Positions 7,806-12,807 of a stretch of 12,807 nt of DNA are shown here, piece by piece. The position numbers were made by a program, and so were the translations under genes. Every line of letters starts with the position of its first letter. The stretch's first letter is position 1. The stretch comes from Clostridiales bacterium (GTDB lineage Bacteria; Bacillota; Clostridia; Christensenellales; JAISNN01): contig JAISQX010000206.1 of NCBI GenBank assembly GCA_031273965.1, forward strand, positions 1 to 12,807, in the 5' to 3' direction. The notes under the pieces were generated by a model. It was given only the letters and a program-made list of their open reading frames with translations. It was not told the DNA's origin and did not search any database.

Positions 7806-7977
7806 CTCTTCCTGCAAATTATATTCTAGGAAGCCGAGTGGCGCGGACAAGCTCGCTTGTCCATGACCGAGGCGACGACGAATCAAATTTATATGAAATA
7901 GCGCGTACTTGTTCGCGCGTAGAAGCATTTATGCTTCCGATTTTTGACAAGTCAAAAATCTCTTCCTATAAATTATA
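7806..7977. repeat. Palindrome array bounded by direct repeats in the metG leader
   Basis: Four compact perfect inverted repeats lie in about 115 bp: GGACAAGC/GCTTGTCC (7845-7862, loop 2), GCGCG/CGCGC (7901-7918, loop 8), GAAGCA/TGCTTC (7922-7937, loop 4) and GATTTTTGAC/GTCAAAAATC (7939-7960, loop 2). The block is bounded by an 18-bp direct repeat (7806-7823 and 7960-7977; 16 of 18 identical) and by a 7-bp inverted repeat TAGGAAG/CTTCCTA (7827-7833 with 7962-7968). Both direct-repeat copies contain the minus-strand word TATAAT. It could be a structured RNA leader of metG or a short non-autonomous inserted element. No protein reading is convincing. Confidence 0.6.
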
Positions 7978-8000
7978 CTATGAAACACAAAAAAAGTAAA
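7972..8000 (-). promoter_or_regulatory. Predicted sigma-A-type promoter of metG
   Basis: On the minus strand TTTACT (7995-8000) and TATAAT (7972-7977) are separated by 17 bp. The transcript would begin about 195 nt before the metG start and would include the whole palindrome array. Confidence 0.55.
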
Positions 8001-8243
8001 AGTTTTTTACAAGGAATTTAATATCTTAATGGGAAATTTTGTTAAAATTTCTCTACAAGTCCTTTCAAAACCTTTATTATACGGGCAACGTCATTACCCG
8101 ATAACTTCCCGCGACTTGAGGGTGTACACGAATATATGCTTGCCGTAACTCCATTTTTTTCTTCTCTTTTTTATCCCTATTACGGTTTTTGTGCATCGAA
8201 TCCGGCGACTTAACGCACAGCGATATCAAAGTCATTAAATCGC
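8001..8243. other. Intergenic stretch between the divergent metG and small membrane gene
   Basis: No gene seen. A perfect 8-bp hairpin GAAATTTT/AAAATTTC (8033-8040 with 8044-8051, loop 3) lies here, followed by AGTCCTTTCAAAACC. That last word resembles sequences at 8913 and, on the other strand, near 2896. It looks like a weaker relative of the hairpin at 2931-2974, but it has no gene to terminate on its plus-strand side. Confidence 0.35.
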
Positions 8244-8257
8244 TTGCGTTTTGATAT
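8223..8257. promoter_or_regulatory. Inverted repeat overlapping the small membrane gene promoter (possible operator)
   Basis: ATATCAAA (8223-8230) and TTTGATAT (8250-8257) are perfect 8-bp inverted arms 19 bp apart. The right arm lies inside the promoter spacer, where a repressor would block polymerase. The regulator is unknown. Confidence 0.35.
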
Positions 8258-8272
8258 AATATAGTGTATAAT
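8244..8272 (+). promoter_or_regulatory. Predicted promoter of the small membrane protein
   Basis: TTGCGT (8244-8249) and a perfect TATAAT (8267-8272) are 17 bp apart, about 34 nt before the start codon at 8306. Confidence 0.65.
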
Positions 8273-8305
8273 ATGAAAAAATACTAATAGGAGGAGAAAA
8301 ATAAA

Positions 8306-8578
8306 ATGGCAAACAAAAAATCAACCATAACCGCTAACGATATCATAAAATGGTCGGCGTACGTCGCTCTAATCTTGTCCGCGATATTATTCCTTATCGG
8401 CAACCTTGCCAATCTGGGAATACTCGGATTATTAAAAGACCTCGCTCTTTTCGCCGCCGTCGCTTTAGCAGCTTACAAGTTCGCCAAGTCGAAAGGCAAA
8501 ATTTGGTACATTTCTTTTTGGATTGCTCTGGTTATCGCCCTGGTGGGTCTTATCTTGGGCGGAATTAACATCCTATAA
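8306..8578 (+). CDS. Small hypothetical membrane protein (90 aa, about three helices)
   Basis: I do not recognise a family. The 90-residue product has a short polar start (MANKKSTITANDIIK) and three likely membrane helices at about residues 15-35, 40-57 and 66-88, with a basic loop KFAKSKGK (58-65) between the second and third. The charge pattern suggests that this loop faces the cytoplasm. No catalytic motif or cysteine is present. A strong GGAGGAG lies 9 nt before the ATG, and a good promoter and a terminator frame it as a single-gene unit. It points away from metG and towards the Cys/Gly-rich gene. A real gene is very likely; function is unknown. Confidence 0.85.
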   Translation: MANKKSTITANDIIKWSAYVALILSAILFLIGNLANLGILGLLKDLALFAAVALAAYKFAKSKGKIWYISFWIALVIALVGLILGGINIL

Positions 8579-8600
8579 AAAACTTAGAAGATAAAAAAAC

Positions 8601-8636
8601 AAAAAAACGACGGCAGAAGTTTGCAGTCGTTTTTTT
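8601..8636. terminator. Bidirectional terminator between converging small genes
   Basis: An 11-bp perfect inverted repeat (8601-8611 with 8626-8636), with a further 3-bp pairing inside, has A runs on the left and T runs on the right. It can end transcripts from both the plus-strand membrane gene and the minus-strand Cys/Gly gene. Confidence 0.85.
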
Positions 8637-8679
8637 ATTACTTTTTTCCTATTGTTGCCGTCGTTTATTCATACTGCGG

Positions 8680-8883
8680 TTACTTGCAACAACCTCCGCC
8701 GCCGAGTCCGCCGAGTCCGCCGCCGCAGACACAACTCAATATAAGTATTAAGAAAATTATGTCACAAGAATTCCCGCCAAACTTGTCGTTGCAGCCGTTC
8801 CCGCCGCCGCAAATTAAGAGCAGTATAAGTATCCAAATCCAACTGTTATCATTACAGCCGCATCCTCCGTAACTACTAAACAT
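8680..8883 (-). CDS. Cys/Gly-rich small membrane peptide (67 aa)
   Basis: The product has 9 cysteines and 18 glycines in 67 residues and two hydrophobic segments, SWIWILILLLIC (14-25) and CDIIFLILILSCVC (40-53). Each is preceded by an Asn/Cys-rich piece and followed by CGGG, so the peptide looks like a duplicated module, ending in GGLGGGGCCK. Small Gly/Cys-rich peptides with one hydrophobic stretch are common in spore-formers (for example the YjcZ type), and this one may belong with them; that is an inference from appearance. ATG 8883 is chosen over ATG 8904 because a perfect AAAGGAGG sits 8 nt upstream of it and would otherwise lie inside the coding region. A TGTCGAA site about 105 nt upstream may link it to Spo0A. 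Confidence 0.8.
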   Translation of the reverse strand: MFSSYGGCGCNDNSWIWILILLLICGGGNGCNDKFGGNSCDIIFLILILSCVCGGGLGGLGGGGCCK

Positions 8884-8946
8884 AGCTTTTACCTCCTTTT
8901 TCATTACCGCAGTCCTTTCAAATTGATTCTTTAAAAAACCGCTTTA

Positions 8947-8966
8947 TATTGCAATAATACGCAATA
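8947..8966. promoter_or_regulatory. Inverted repeat upstream of the Cys/Gly peptide gene
   Basis: TATTGC (8947-8952) and GCAATA (8961-8966) are perfect arms 8 bp apart in the likely promoter region of the gene ending at 8680. This may be a regulator site. No clear -35/-10 pair is seen around it. Confidence 0.3.
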
Positions 8967-8987
8967 CGGAGAAAAAGTGTTACGCCG

Positions 8988-8994
8988 TTCGACA
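8988..8994 (-). promoter_or_regulatory. Possible 0A box (Spo0A site)
   Basis: The minus strand reads TGTCGAA, the core of the Spo0A binding site, about 105 nt upstream of the Cys/Gly peptide start and 32 nt beyond the DUF3343 stop. The A-rich flank of the full consensus is missing (CGG follows), so it may be a chance match. Confidence 0.3.
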
Positions 8995-9025
8995 CATTTC
9001 AAATAAAATCTATGCCGCACCGCTT

Positions 9026-9277
9026 CTATCCAAACGGTATATACCTCTTACCGTCATAGGTATAAAAACCCGCAAAGGATGAAAAATCGTAATATCTAAC
9101 GACGTATTTGGCGTAATTTATCGCATATTCGCTAAATCGCACCGATACGCCGCATCCGGAGCGTATTTCCCTCGGGGTATTTATCACAAGCGTAACGTAA
9201 CCCCTCTTTATCAATGCGGCGTTAAATCTCATAGTTTGTTCGCGTGTTCCGAATACCGCAAAAATGTAAACATCCAT
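9026..9277 (-). CDS. DUF3343 protein, putative sulfur/selenium carrier
   Basis: The 83-residue product has the DUF3343 hallmark TPREIRSGCGVSVRF (34-48), with Cys42 in the GCG turn as the likely carrier residue. The domain is a small alpha/beta fold, and members are described as putative Se/S carriers often found near selenium or cysteine desulfurase genes. The start at 9277 has GGAGG 6 nt upstream. It is divergent from a desulfurase-like gene 197 bp away, which fits a role in accepting persulfide or selenide from that enzyme. The C-terminus (FAGFYTYDGKRYIPFG) runs a little past the core domain. selD, selA and yedF are not in the window, so the selenium link cannot be confirmed here. Confidence 0.85.
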   Translation of the reverse strand: MDVYIFAVFGTREQTMRFNAALIKRGYVTLVINTPREIRSGCGVSVRFSEYAINYAKYVVRYYDFSSFAGFYTYDGKRYIPFG

Positions 9278-9474
9278 TGCCGTCCTCCGTATAATATACT
9301 ATAATATATTATTCGTCACATCTTAATGTGCAAAATAAATGCGCCGTCCCCATTGGAACCCAAGACATACGGCAAACAAAATGCGTCGTGTTTTTATGTC
9401 GTATCCGTAAAATCAAATTACGAACGCGCTATGAGTTTGCCGCTAAAAGTCTAAAACGGCGTACGGAGAAATCT

Positions 9475-10599
9475 ATGATATATCTCGATAATGCGGCGAC
9501 AAGTAAATTTAAGCCGCCCGCGGTTATTCGTGCCGCACTAAAACAATTAAAAAACAGCGCTAACCCCGGACGCGGCGCGCATATTGACGCCGTTAACGCG
9601 GCAATGCTCGTCACCGAAGCCCGCGAGTCCGTCCGAGAACTTATTAATAATCCGCGCAGCGAAATAATCTTTACAAAGAATTGCACGGAAGCCCTAAATC
9701 TTGCCATATTCGGCACGATAAAAGAAGGCGGTCACGTTATAACCACCGTAAACGAGCATAATTCCGTTCTCCGTCCCCTGTTTGAGCTTGAACGCCAAAA
9801 AAGAATACGCTTAACTGTCTTACCCGAATCCGGAACGACGGTAACTCCCGAGGAAATAGAGCGCTCGATAACGCGCGATACTTATCTGGTTTGCGTAAAT
9901 TGCGTTTCTAACGTAACGGGTGAAAAAGCCGATATGGAGGCTATCGCTTCCGTAACGTCAAAGCACGATATCCTTTTGCTTGCGGACGGCGCGCAAGCCT
10001 TGGGACATATAAACATAGAAACGGAAAAAACGCGCATAGATCTTCTCGCCGCGCCCGGACATAAAGGCTTACACGGTCCGCAAGGCTCCGGATTTTTGGC
10101 GTTCTCTCCGGATATACGGCTGACTCCCCTTCTTTTTGGCGGAACCGGCACAAACAGTGACAGCGTATACCAACCTCTTATCTCTCCCGAGGCTTACGAG
10201 AGCGGCACCATGAATACGCCCGCAATCGCCGGATTGAACGAAGGAATAAATTGGACGCTAAAAAATCAAACGGAGATAAGCAAAAGACTCCGCCGCTTAA
10301 CTCACGAGCTTATACGCGGTTTAGGTGAAATAAATAGAATAACCCCGTATACATATCCCGCCGATTTAAACGGCGTGGTTTCCTTTAATATCGACGGCAT
10401 GACCTCGTCCGCCGTCGGAGATATCCTAAATGAAAAATTTAATATCGCCGTACGAACCGGTCTGCATTGCGCCCCCCTTATCCATAAGCGTCTTGGCACC
10501 CTAAAAACCGGCACGGTACGGGCAAGCATAGGTTATAACAATACGGAAAACGACATAATAAGACTGCTATCGGCGGTAAAAGATATCTCCTCAAAATAA
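9475..10599 (+). CDS. Cysteine desulfurase-like class V aminotransferase
   Basis: The 374-residue product is a PLP enzyme of the NifS/Csd type. It shows the short N-terminus YLDNAATS, THis-type NEHNSVLRPL with His95, DGAQ with Asp171, the PLP lysine Lys197 in APGHKGLHGPQGSG, and VRTGLHCAPLIHK with the presumed catalytic Cys332. Such enzymes remove sulfur from cysteine (or selenium from selenocysteine) as a bound persulfide. The GLHCAP context and short N-terminus resemble the subfamily modelled as TIGR01977, of uncertain function, rather than housekeeping IscS. ATG 9475 is chosen because GGAG lies 6 nt upstream and the protein then starts at the conserved strand; the 49-residue extension from GTG 9328 has no ribosome site and no family match. 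No iscU, nifU or thiI is adjacent; DUF3343 is the divergent neighbour. Confidence 0.9.
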   Translation: MIYLDNAATSKFKPPAVIRAALKQLKNSANPGRGAHIDAVNAAMLVTEARESVRELINNPRSEIIFTKNCTEALNLAIFGTIKEGGHVITTVNEHNSVLRPLFELERQKRIRLTVLPESGTTVTPEEIERSITRDTYLVCVNCVSNVTGEKADMEAIASVTSKHDILLLADGAQALGHINIETEKTRIDLLAAPGHKGLHGPQGSGFLAFSPDIRLTPLLFGGTGTNSDSVYQPLISPEAYESGTMNTPAIAGLNEGINWTLKNQTEISKRLRRLTHELIRGLGEINRITPYTYPADLNGVVSFNIDGMTSSAVGDILNEKFNIAVRTGLHCAPLIHKRLGTLKTGTVRASIGYNNTENDIIRLLSAVKDISSK

Positions 10600-10613
10600 A
10601 CATCAAAAAATAA

Positions 10614-10645
10614 AAAGGAAAGAAGCACGTTTGCCTCTTTCCTTT
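10614..10645. terminator. Terminator between converging desulfurase and zinc-ribbon genes
   Basis: 13-bp arms with one mismatch (10614-10626 with 10633-10645, loop ACGTTT). On the minus strand the stem is followed by TTTTTATTTTTT, so it clearly serves the zinc-ribbon gene. On the plus strand the T tract is weak, so it may act in that direction only partly. Confidence 0.8.
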
Positions 10646-10655
10646 ATGACGCTCT

Positions 10656-11135
10656 TTATTCTTCGTCTTCGGGTTCGTCTTCTTCTTCGTCCTCGTCGCT
10701 CTCGTCGTCGATATCCTCAAAGTCAGATATATCGTAATCAAAATCGTCCTCGTCGGAGGGGTTCTCCTCGTCCTCAAATTCTTCTTCCTCTTCCCACTTC
10801 TCCTCTTCTTCCGCAATTTCGCTCAAAGGTATAAGTATATCCTCTTCCTCGGGCACGTCCTCGTCAAGGAAAGATCTCCAATTGTCGTCGCTTTCTTCCT
10901 CTTCCTTTACAAATACCGATTTAATCTTATTGCCGCGACAGAACAAACACATATCCTCGTCTTCCGTGATATAATTTGTTCTGCAAACGGGACATAACTC
11001 CAAGAAGTCGTCGTCCTCATCCTCCAAAAGCTTGATGTCGCCGATATGCAATTCGGCTTTGCAGACCAAACAATACTCCTCTTCTTCCAGAATATAGTTT
11101 AAATCGCAACGCGGGCACTTCTTATATTTTCCCAT
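10656..11135 (-). CDS. Tandem zinc-ribbon protein with very acidic tail
   Basis: The 159-residue product has two copies of one module, CP.C..NYI.E.E..CL.C, with cysteines at 7, 10, 22, 25 and 48, 51, 63, 66. Both have identical CxxC-x11-CxxC spacing, expected to bind one zinc each. From about residue 76 the chain is dominated by Asp and Glu, with almost no basic residues to the end, and should be largely disordered. Zinc ribbons often bind nucleic acid or protein; the acidic tail may mimic nucleic acid or bind basic partners. That is inference, and I do not recognise a named family. ATG 11135 has GGGAG 5 nt upstream; the TTG at 11147 would place that site inside the gene. It is a single-gene unit with its own terminator. 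Confidence 0.85.
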   Translation of the reverse strand: MGKYKKCPRCDLNYILEEEEYCLVCKAELHIGDIKLLEDEDDDFLELCPVCRTNYITEDEDMCLFCRGNKIKSVFVKEEEESDDNWRSFLDEDVPEEEDILIPLSEIAEEEEKWEEEEEFEDEENPSDEDDFDYDISDFEDIDDESDEDEEEDEPEDEE

Positions 11136-11566
11136 ACACACTCCCAAAATTTATCGAAAAAAAACTTTCCGGCTTTCTCTTTGCATACATGTGCAATCCG
11201 GTCTTTTTACGCTCGTTGCGCTTGAGGAAGAATTGTTCCCGCCCTTTAAGATATGTATACCTTAAAATTCAATCAAAACGCTTCTTTTTTCGCATTCCGG
11301 ATTTGACATATATATATTATGAATTTACAAACAGAATATACAAATCCGTCTAAAAATGTTACTTCCGCCAACGTCGTTTATTTCAATAAATTTTTGTGCC
11401 TTAATTATAGTTAAAACATACGTCCGTGTCAAACTGTTTTCGGCTATTTTTTTGATTTCTCTAAATTATTTTTTTAGACGCACGGTATCTTACCTAAAAA
11501 AAACGTTTTTTCAATATTTTCATCCGCCTCCGCCGTTTTTCGGAATACAATTTATATCGGCAAGCG
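11136..11566. other. Intergenic stretch upstream of the zinc-ribbon gene, no gene seen
   Basis: About 430 bp without a convincing gene. A plus-strand frame at 11356-11577 lacks a ribosome binding site and is low in complexity. There is an inverted repeat TTTAAG/CTTAAA (11245-11250 with 11261-11266), a weak minus-strand promoter, and an isolated TTGACA on the plus strand (11303-11308) without a good partner box. The 11-bp word ATCGGCAAGCG near 11556 recurs at about 11749. Confidence 0.4.
11316..11343 (-). promoter_or_regulatory. Weak candidate promoter for the zinc-ribbon gene
   Basis: On the minus strand TTGTAT (11338-11343) and CATAAT (11316-11321) are 16 bp apart, about 180 nt before the gene start. 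The area is AT-rich and the match could be chance. Confidence 0.3.
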
Positions 11567-11615
11567 AAAAAAAATAGGATAATCCGGCATTTGCGCGCGA
11601 CGTCGGATTTCCTAT
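11567..11615 (-). terminator. Second minus-strand terminator downstream of spo0A
   Basis: ATAGGA and ATCCG pair with their complements (11574-11586 with 11604-11615, one bulge), enclosing a 17-nt loop. On the minus strand eight T follow the stem (11567-11574). Confidence 0.65.
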
Positions 11616-11622
11616 CTCAAAA

Positions 11623-11652
11623 AGGGAATAATTTTTGCAAAAATTATTCCCT
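11623..11652 (-). terminator. Terminator of spo0A, perfect 14-bp palindrome
   Basis: Arms 11623-11636 and 11639-11652 pair perfectly around GC. On the minus strand the stem ends in five T. It lies about 190 nt after the spo0A stop and eight bases before a second terminator. Confidence 0.7.
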
Positions 11653-11839
11653 AATATATCAAAATACCCGCTCTCACGCAAACGCTTTGGTCTGTAAAAC
11701 ATTAACAAAGCGGTAAATTGCGTAAATTTGCCGACATATCGCGGAAAAATCGGCAAGCGGAACTTGCGCGCCGGTTGCTTTATGCCTTGGAACGGGGAAG
11801 CTTTGTAACGAAAGCGCTACCATATGTTCGTATCTTTGC
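11653..11839 (-). other. Structured 3' region of spo0A, possible small RNA
   Basis: Downstream of the spo0A stop the minus strand can form TTGCCGA/TCGGCAA (11728-11734 with 11750-11756) and a two-part hairpin made of CGCTTTG/CAAAGCG (11683-11689 with 11706-11712) flanked by ACGCAA/TTGCGT (11676-11681 with 11718-11723). With the terminator at 11623 this gives three successive hairpins and no coding potential. It may be a long 3' untranslated region or a processed small RNA. Confidence 0.35.
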
Positions 11840-12619
11840 CTACGCCCCTTCCAAAAGCATTTTATCGGCTACCAAGGCTATGAATTCGCCGTTTGTAGGT
11901 TTATCGTTCGCCGTATATATTTTTATGCCGAAAATATTATTTATGTTCTCTATTTTTCCGCGGCTCCAAGCCACTTCTATGGCGTGACGTATGGCGCGTT
12001 CCACCTTACTCGAACTTGTATCGTATTTTTCGGCTATATTCGGATACAGTTTTTTTGTTATATTATTTATTATTTCCGGATTATTTATCGCCATTTTGAT
12101 AGCCTCGCGTAAAAACTGATATCCCTTTATATGCGCGGGAATCCCTACGGAAATAAAAATGTTTGCTATTTTTTCGTCAACCGAGGTTCTCCTTTCCTTA
12201 GGCAAAGACGCGATTTCGGGCGAATAAGGCTTTTTCTGCGGCGCGTTCATCCCCGAAAATTCCAAAATGCGTTCTTTTAGCGCGTCGAAAGCCACGGGCT
12301 TGTGCATATAATAATTAGCGCCTAACTGCAAAGCCTTTTCTATAAAAGTTTCGCTTTTTATCTGAGATATTATTATAACGAGATTGGGTTTTATTCGTCT
12401 AAGGTTAAGCGTGTTCAACACCGTGTACCCGTCGGCTTCCGGCATAATCAAATCCAAAAGTAAGACGTCCGGCATTTCCGTTTCCACCGCCGCGATAGCC
12501 TCCGCGCCGTTGTAACATACATATCTTATATCAAAATATTCTTCTCCGCGTAAAAAATTCTTTAATTGTTCACCAAAATCTCTGTTATCTTCAGCAATAA
12601 TCAGTTTTAATTTGCTCAT
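11840..12619 (-). CDS. spo0A: Stage 0 sporulation protein A, response regulator
   Basis: Spo0A is the phosphorylated transcription factor that commits the cell to sporulation. The 259-residue product has a receiver domain (about 1-122) with acidic pocket Glu10-Asp11, phosphoacceptor Asp56 in LLLDLIMPEADG, Ser85 in the Thr/Ser switch position and Lys107 in MHKP. A linker of about 25 residues leads to the Spo0A-specific DNA-binding domain (about 145-259) with GIPAHIKGYQFLREAI and the recognition helix SKVERAIRHAIEVAWSRG. This domain is close to diagnostic. Length is near the 267 of B. subtilis. ATG 12619 has GGAGG 5 nt upstream; TTG 12631 overlaps that site and is rejected. spoIVB, its usual neighbour in many spore-formers, is not in the first 188 bp upstream. 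A possible 0A box upstream suggests self-regulation. Confidence 0.97.
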   Translation of the reverse strand: MSKLKLIIAEDNRDFGEQLKNFLRGEEYFDIRYVCYNGAEAIAAVETEMPDVLLLDLIMPEADGYTVLNTLNLRRIKPNLVIIISQIKSETFIEKALQLGANYYMHKPVAFDALKERILEFSGMNAPQKKPYSPEIASLPKERRTSVDEKIANIFISVGIPAHIKGYQFLREAIKMAINNPEIINNITKKLYPNIAEKYDTSSSKVERAIRHAIEVAWSRGKIENINNIFGIKIYTANDKPTNGEFIALVADKMLLEGA

Positions 12620-12673
12620 AAAAGCCTCCAAGAAAAAATATATATTCGGTAACGCGTTTGCCGCATTACATAC

Positions 12674-12679
12674 ATTATA
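12674..12679 (-). promoter_or_regulatory. Possible -10 box of spo0A
   Basis: TATAAT on the minus strand 54 nt before the spo0A start. No good -35 box is present at 16-18 bp, so an activator or another sigma factor may be needed. Confidence 0.4.
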
Positions 12680-12751
12680 ACATGCCGCAAAAAAATATCG
12701 ATATTAACAAATTGAGAAATAATATAAAATATAAAAGTTTATTGTACAAAA

Positions 12752-12807
12752 ATGTCGAAAAACCGCCGTTATGTACCTAAAAACCTCAAAGAAAACGCCA
12801 TTATTCC
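12752..12807 (+). CDS. Doubtful partial frame leaving the right edge
   Basis: An ATG at 12752 opens a frame of 18 codons, MSKNRRYVPKNLKENAII, that runs off the window. The composition is protein-like, with a basic start, but no Shine-Dalgarno site precedes it and 18 open codons are weak evidence. It would be divergent from spo0A. I cannot name a family. Confidence 0.25.
   Translation, partial: MSKNRRYVPKNLKENAII
12753..12759 (+). promoter_or_regulatory. Candidate 0A box upstream of spo0A
   Basis: AAATGTCGAAAAA on the plus strand contains the Spo0A core TGTCGAA with the A-rich right flank of the consensus, about 135 nt before the spo0A start. Spo0A controls its own gene through such boxes in B. 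subtilis. The same bases are also the start of a possible reading frame (12752 on), so one of the two readings may be coincidental. Confidence 0.4.

Noticed and set aside
7659..7928. Minus-strand frame of 89 codons overlapping the metG start
   Set aside because: It overlaps metG in another frame and translates the palindrome array; no ribosome site or family.
7806..7977. CRISPR array
   Set aside because: The palindromes differ from one another and there is no regular repeat-spacer pattern or cas gene.
7772..8000. T-box or SAM riboswitch in the metG leader
   Set aside because: The conserved T-box antiterminator sequence, a terminator before the start codon and SAM-riboswitch core features are all absent.
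8884..8904. Upstream ATG of the Cys/Gly peptide at 8904
   Set aside because: The ideal Shine-Dalgarno AAAGGAGG would fall inside the coding region; it serves the ATG at 8883.
9328..9474. 49-residue N-terminal extension of the desulfurase from GTG 9328
   Set aside because: No ribosome site precedes it and the family begins at YLDNAATS; ATG 9475 has GGAG at the right distance.
11356..11577. Plus-strand frame of 73 codons
   Set aside because: No ribosome binding site, low-complexity AT-rich sequence, and no recognisable protein features.
11520..11756. Minus-strand frame of 78 codons after spo0A
   Set aside because: It would read through two terminators and has no ribosome binding site.

Overview
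This 12.8 kb window looks like a chromosomal piece of a spore-forming Firmicute of the class Clostridia. The case rests on a clear spo0A (sporulation master regulator), Shine-Dalgarno sites of the GGAGG type, TTG starts, a metG with a fused C-terminal tRNA-binding domain, and a DUF3343 protein beside a class V aminotransferase. No rRNA, tRNA, CRISPR array, transposase or phage gene is visible. Most genes are housekeeping. The accessory material is four small proteins of uncertain role and several structured intergenic stretches.

Layout, left to right: secA on the minus strand, running off the left edge (1-2540). A 446-bp gap with the secA promoter, a 69-codon open frame without a normal start, and the panE terminator. 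A ketopantoate-reductase family gene with a TTG start (2987-4000, minus). A 300-bp gap with a 28-bp near-repeat. asnS (minus, stop at 4304), whose conserved N-terminus extends past any ATG, GTG or TTG. metG (5795-7771, minus) behind a leader packed with palindromes. Then a divergent small three-helix membrane protein (8306-8578, plus) converging on a 67-residue Cys/Gly-rich membrane peptide (8680-8883, minus), with a shared terminator between them. Next a DUF3343 gene (9026-9277, minus) divergent from a cysteine desulfurase-like gene (9475-10599, plus). The latter converges on a two-zinc-ribbon protein with a very acidic tail (10656-11135, minus). After a 700-bp gap with tandem terminators comes spo0A (11840-12619, minus). 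A doubtful partial frame leaves the right edge (12752 on).

How the parts work together: metG and asnS are neighbouring aminoacyl-tRNA synthetases, each with its own promoter-like sequence and a hairpin between them, so they need not be one operon. DUF3343 and the desulfurase-like enzyme form a plausible sulfur/selenium transfer pair. Spo0A would connect to the Cys/Gly-rich peptide if the TGTCGAA site upstream of that peptide is a real 0A box; a second, better one lies upstream of spo0A itself. I saw no clear defence or mobile system. The items best worth following are the metG leader palindrome array, the asnS start, the DUF3343/desulfurase pair, the Cys/Gly peptide with its possible 0A box, and the acidic zinc-ribbon protein.
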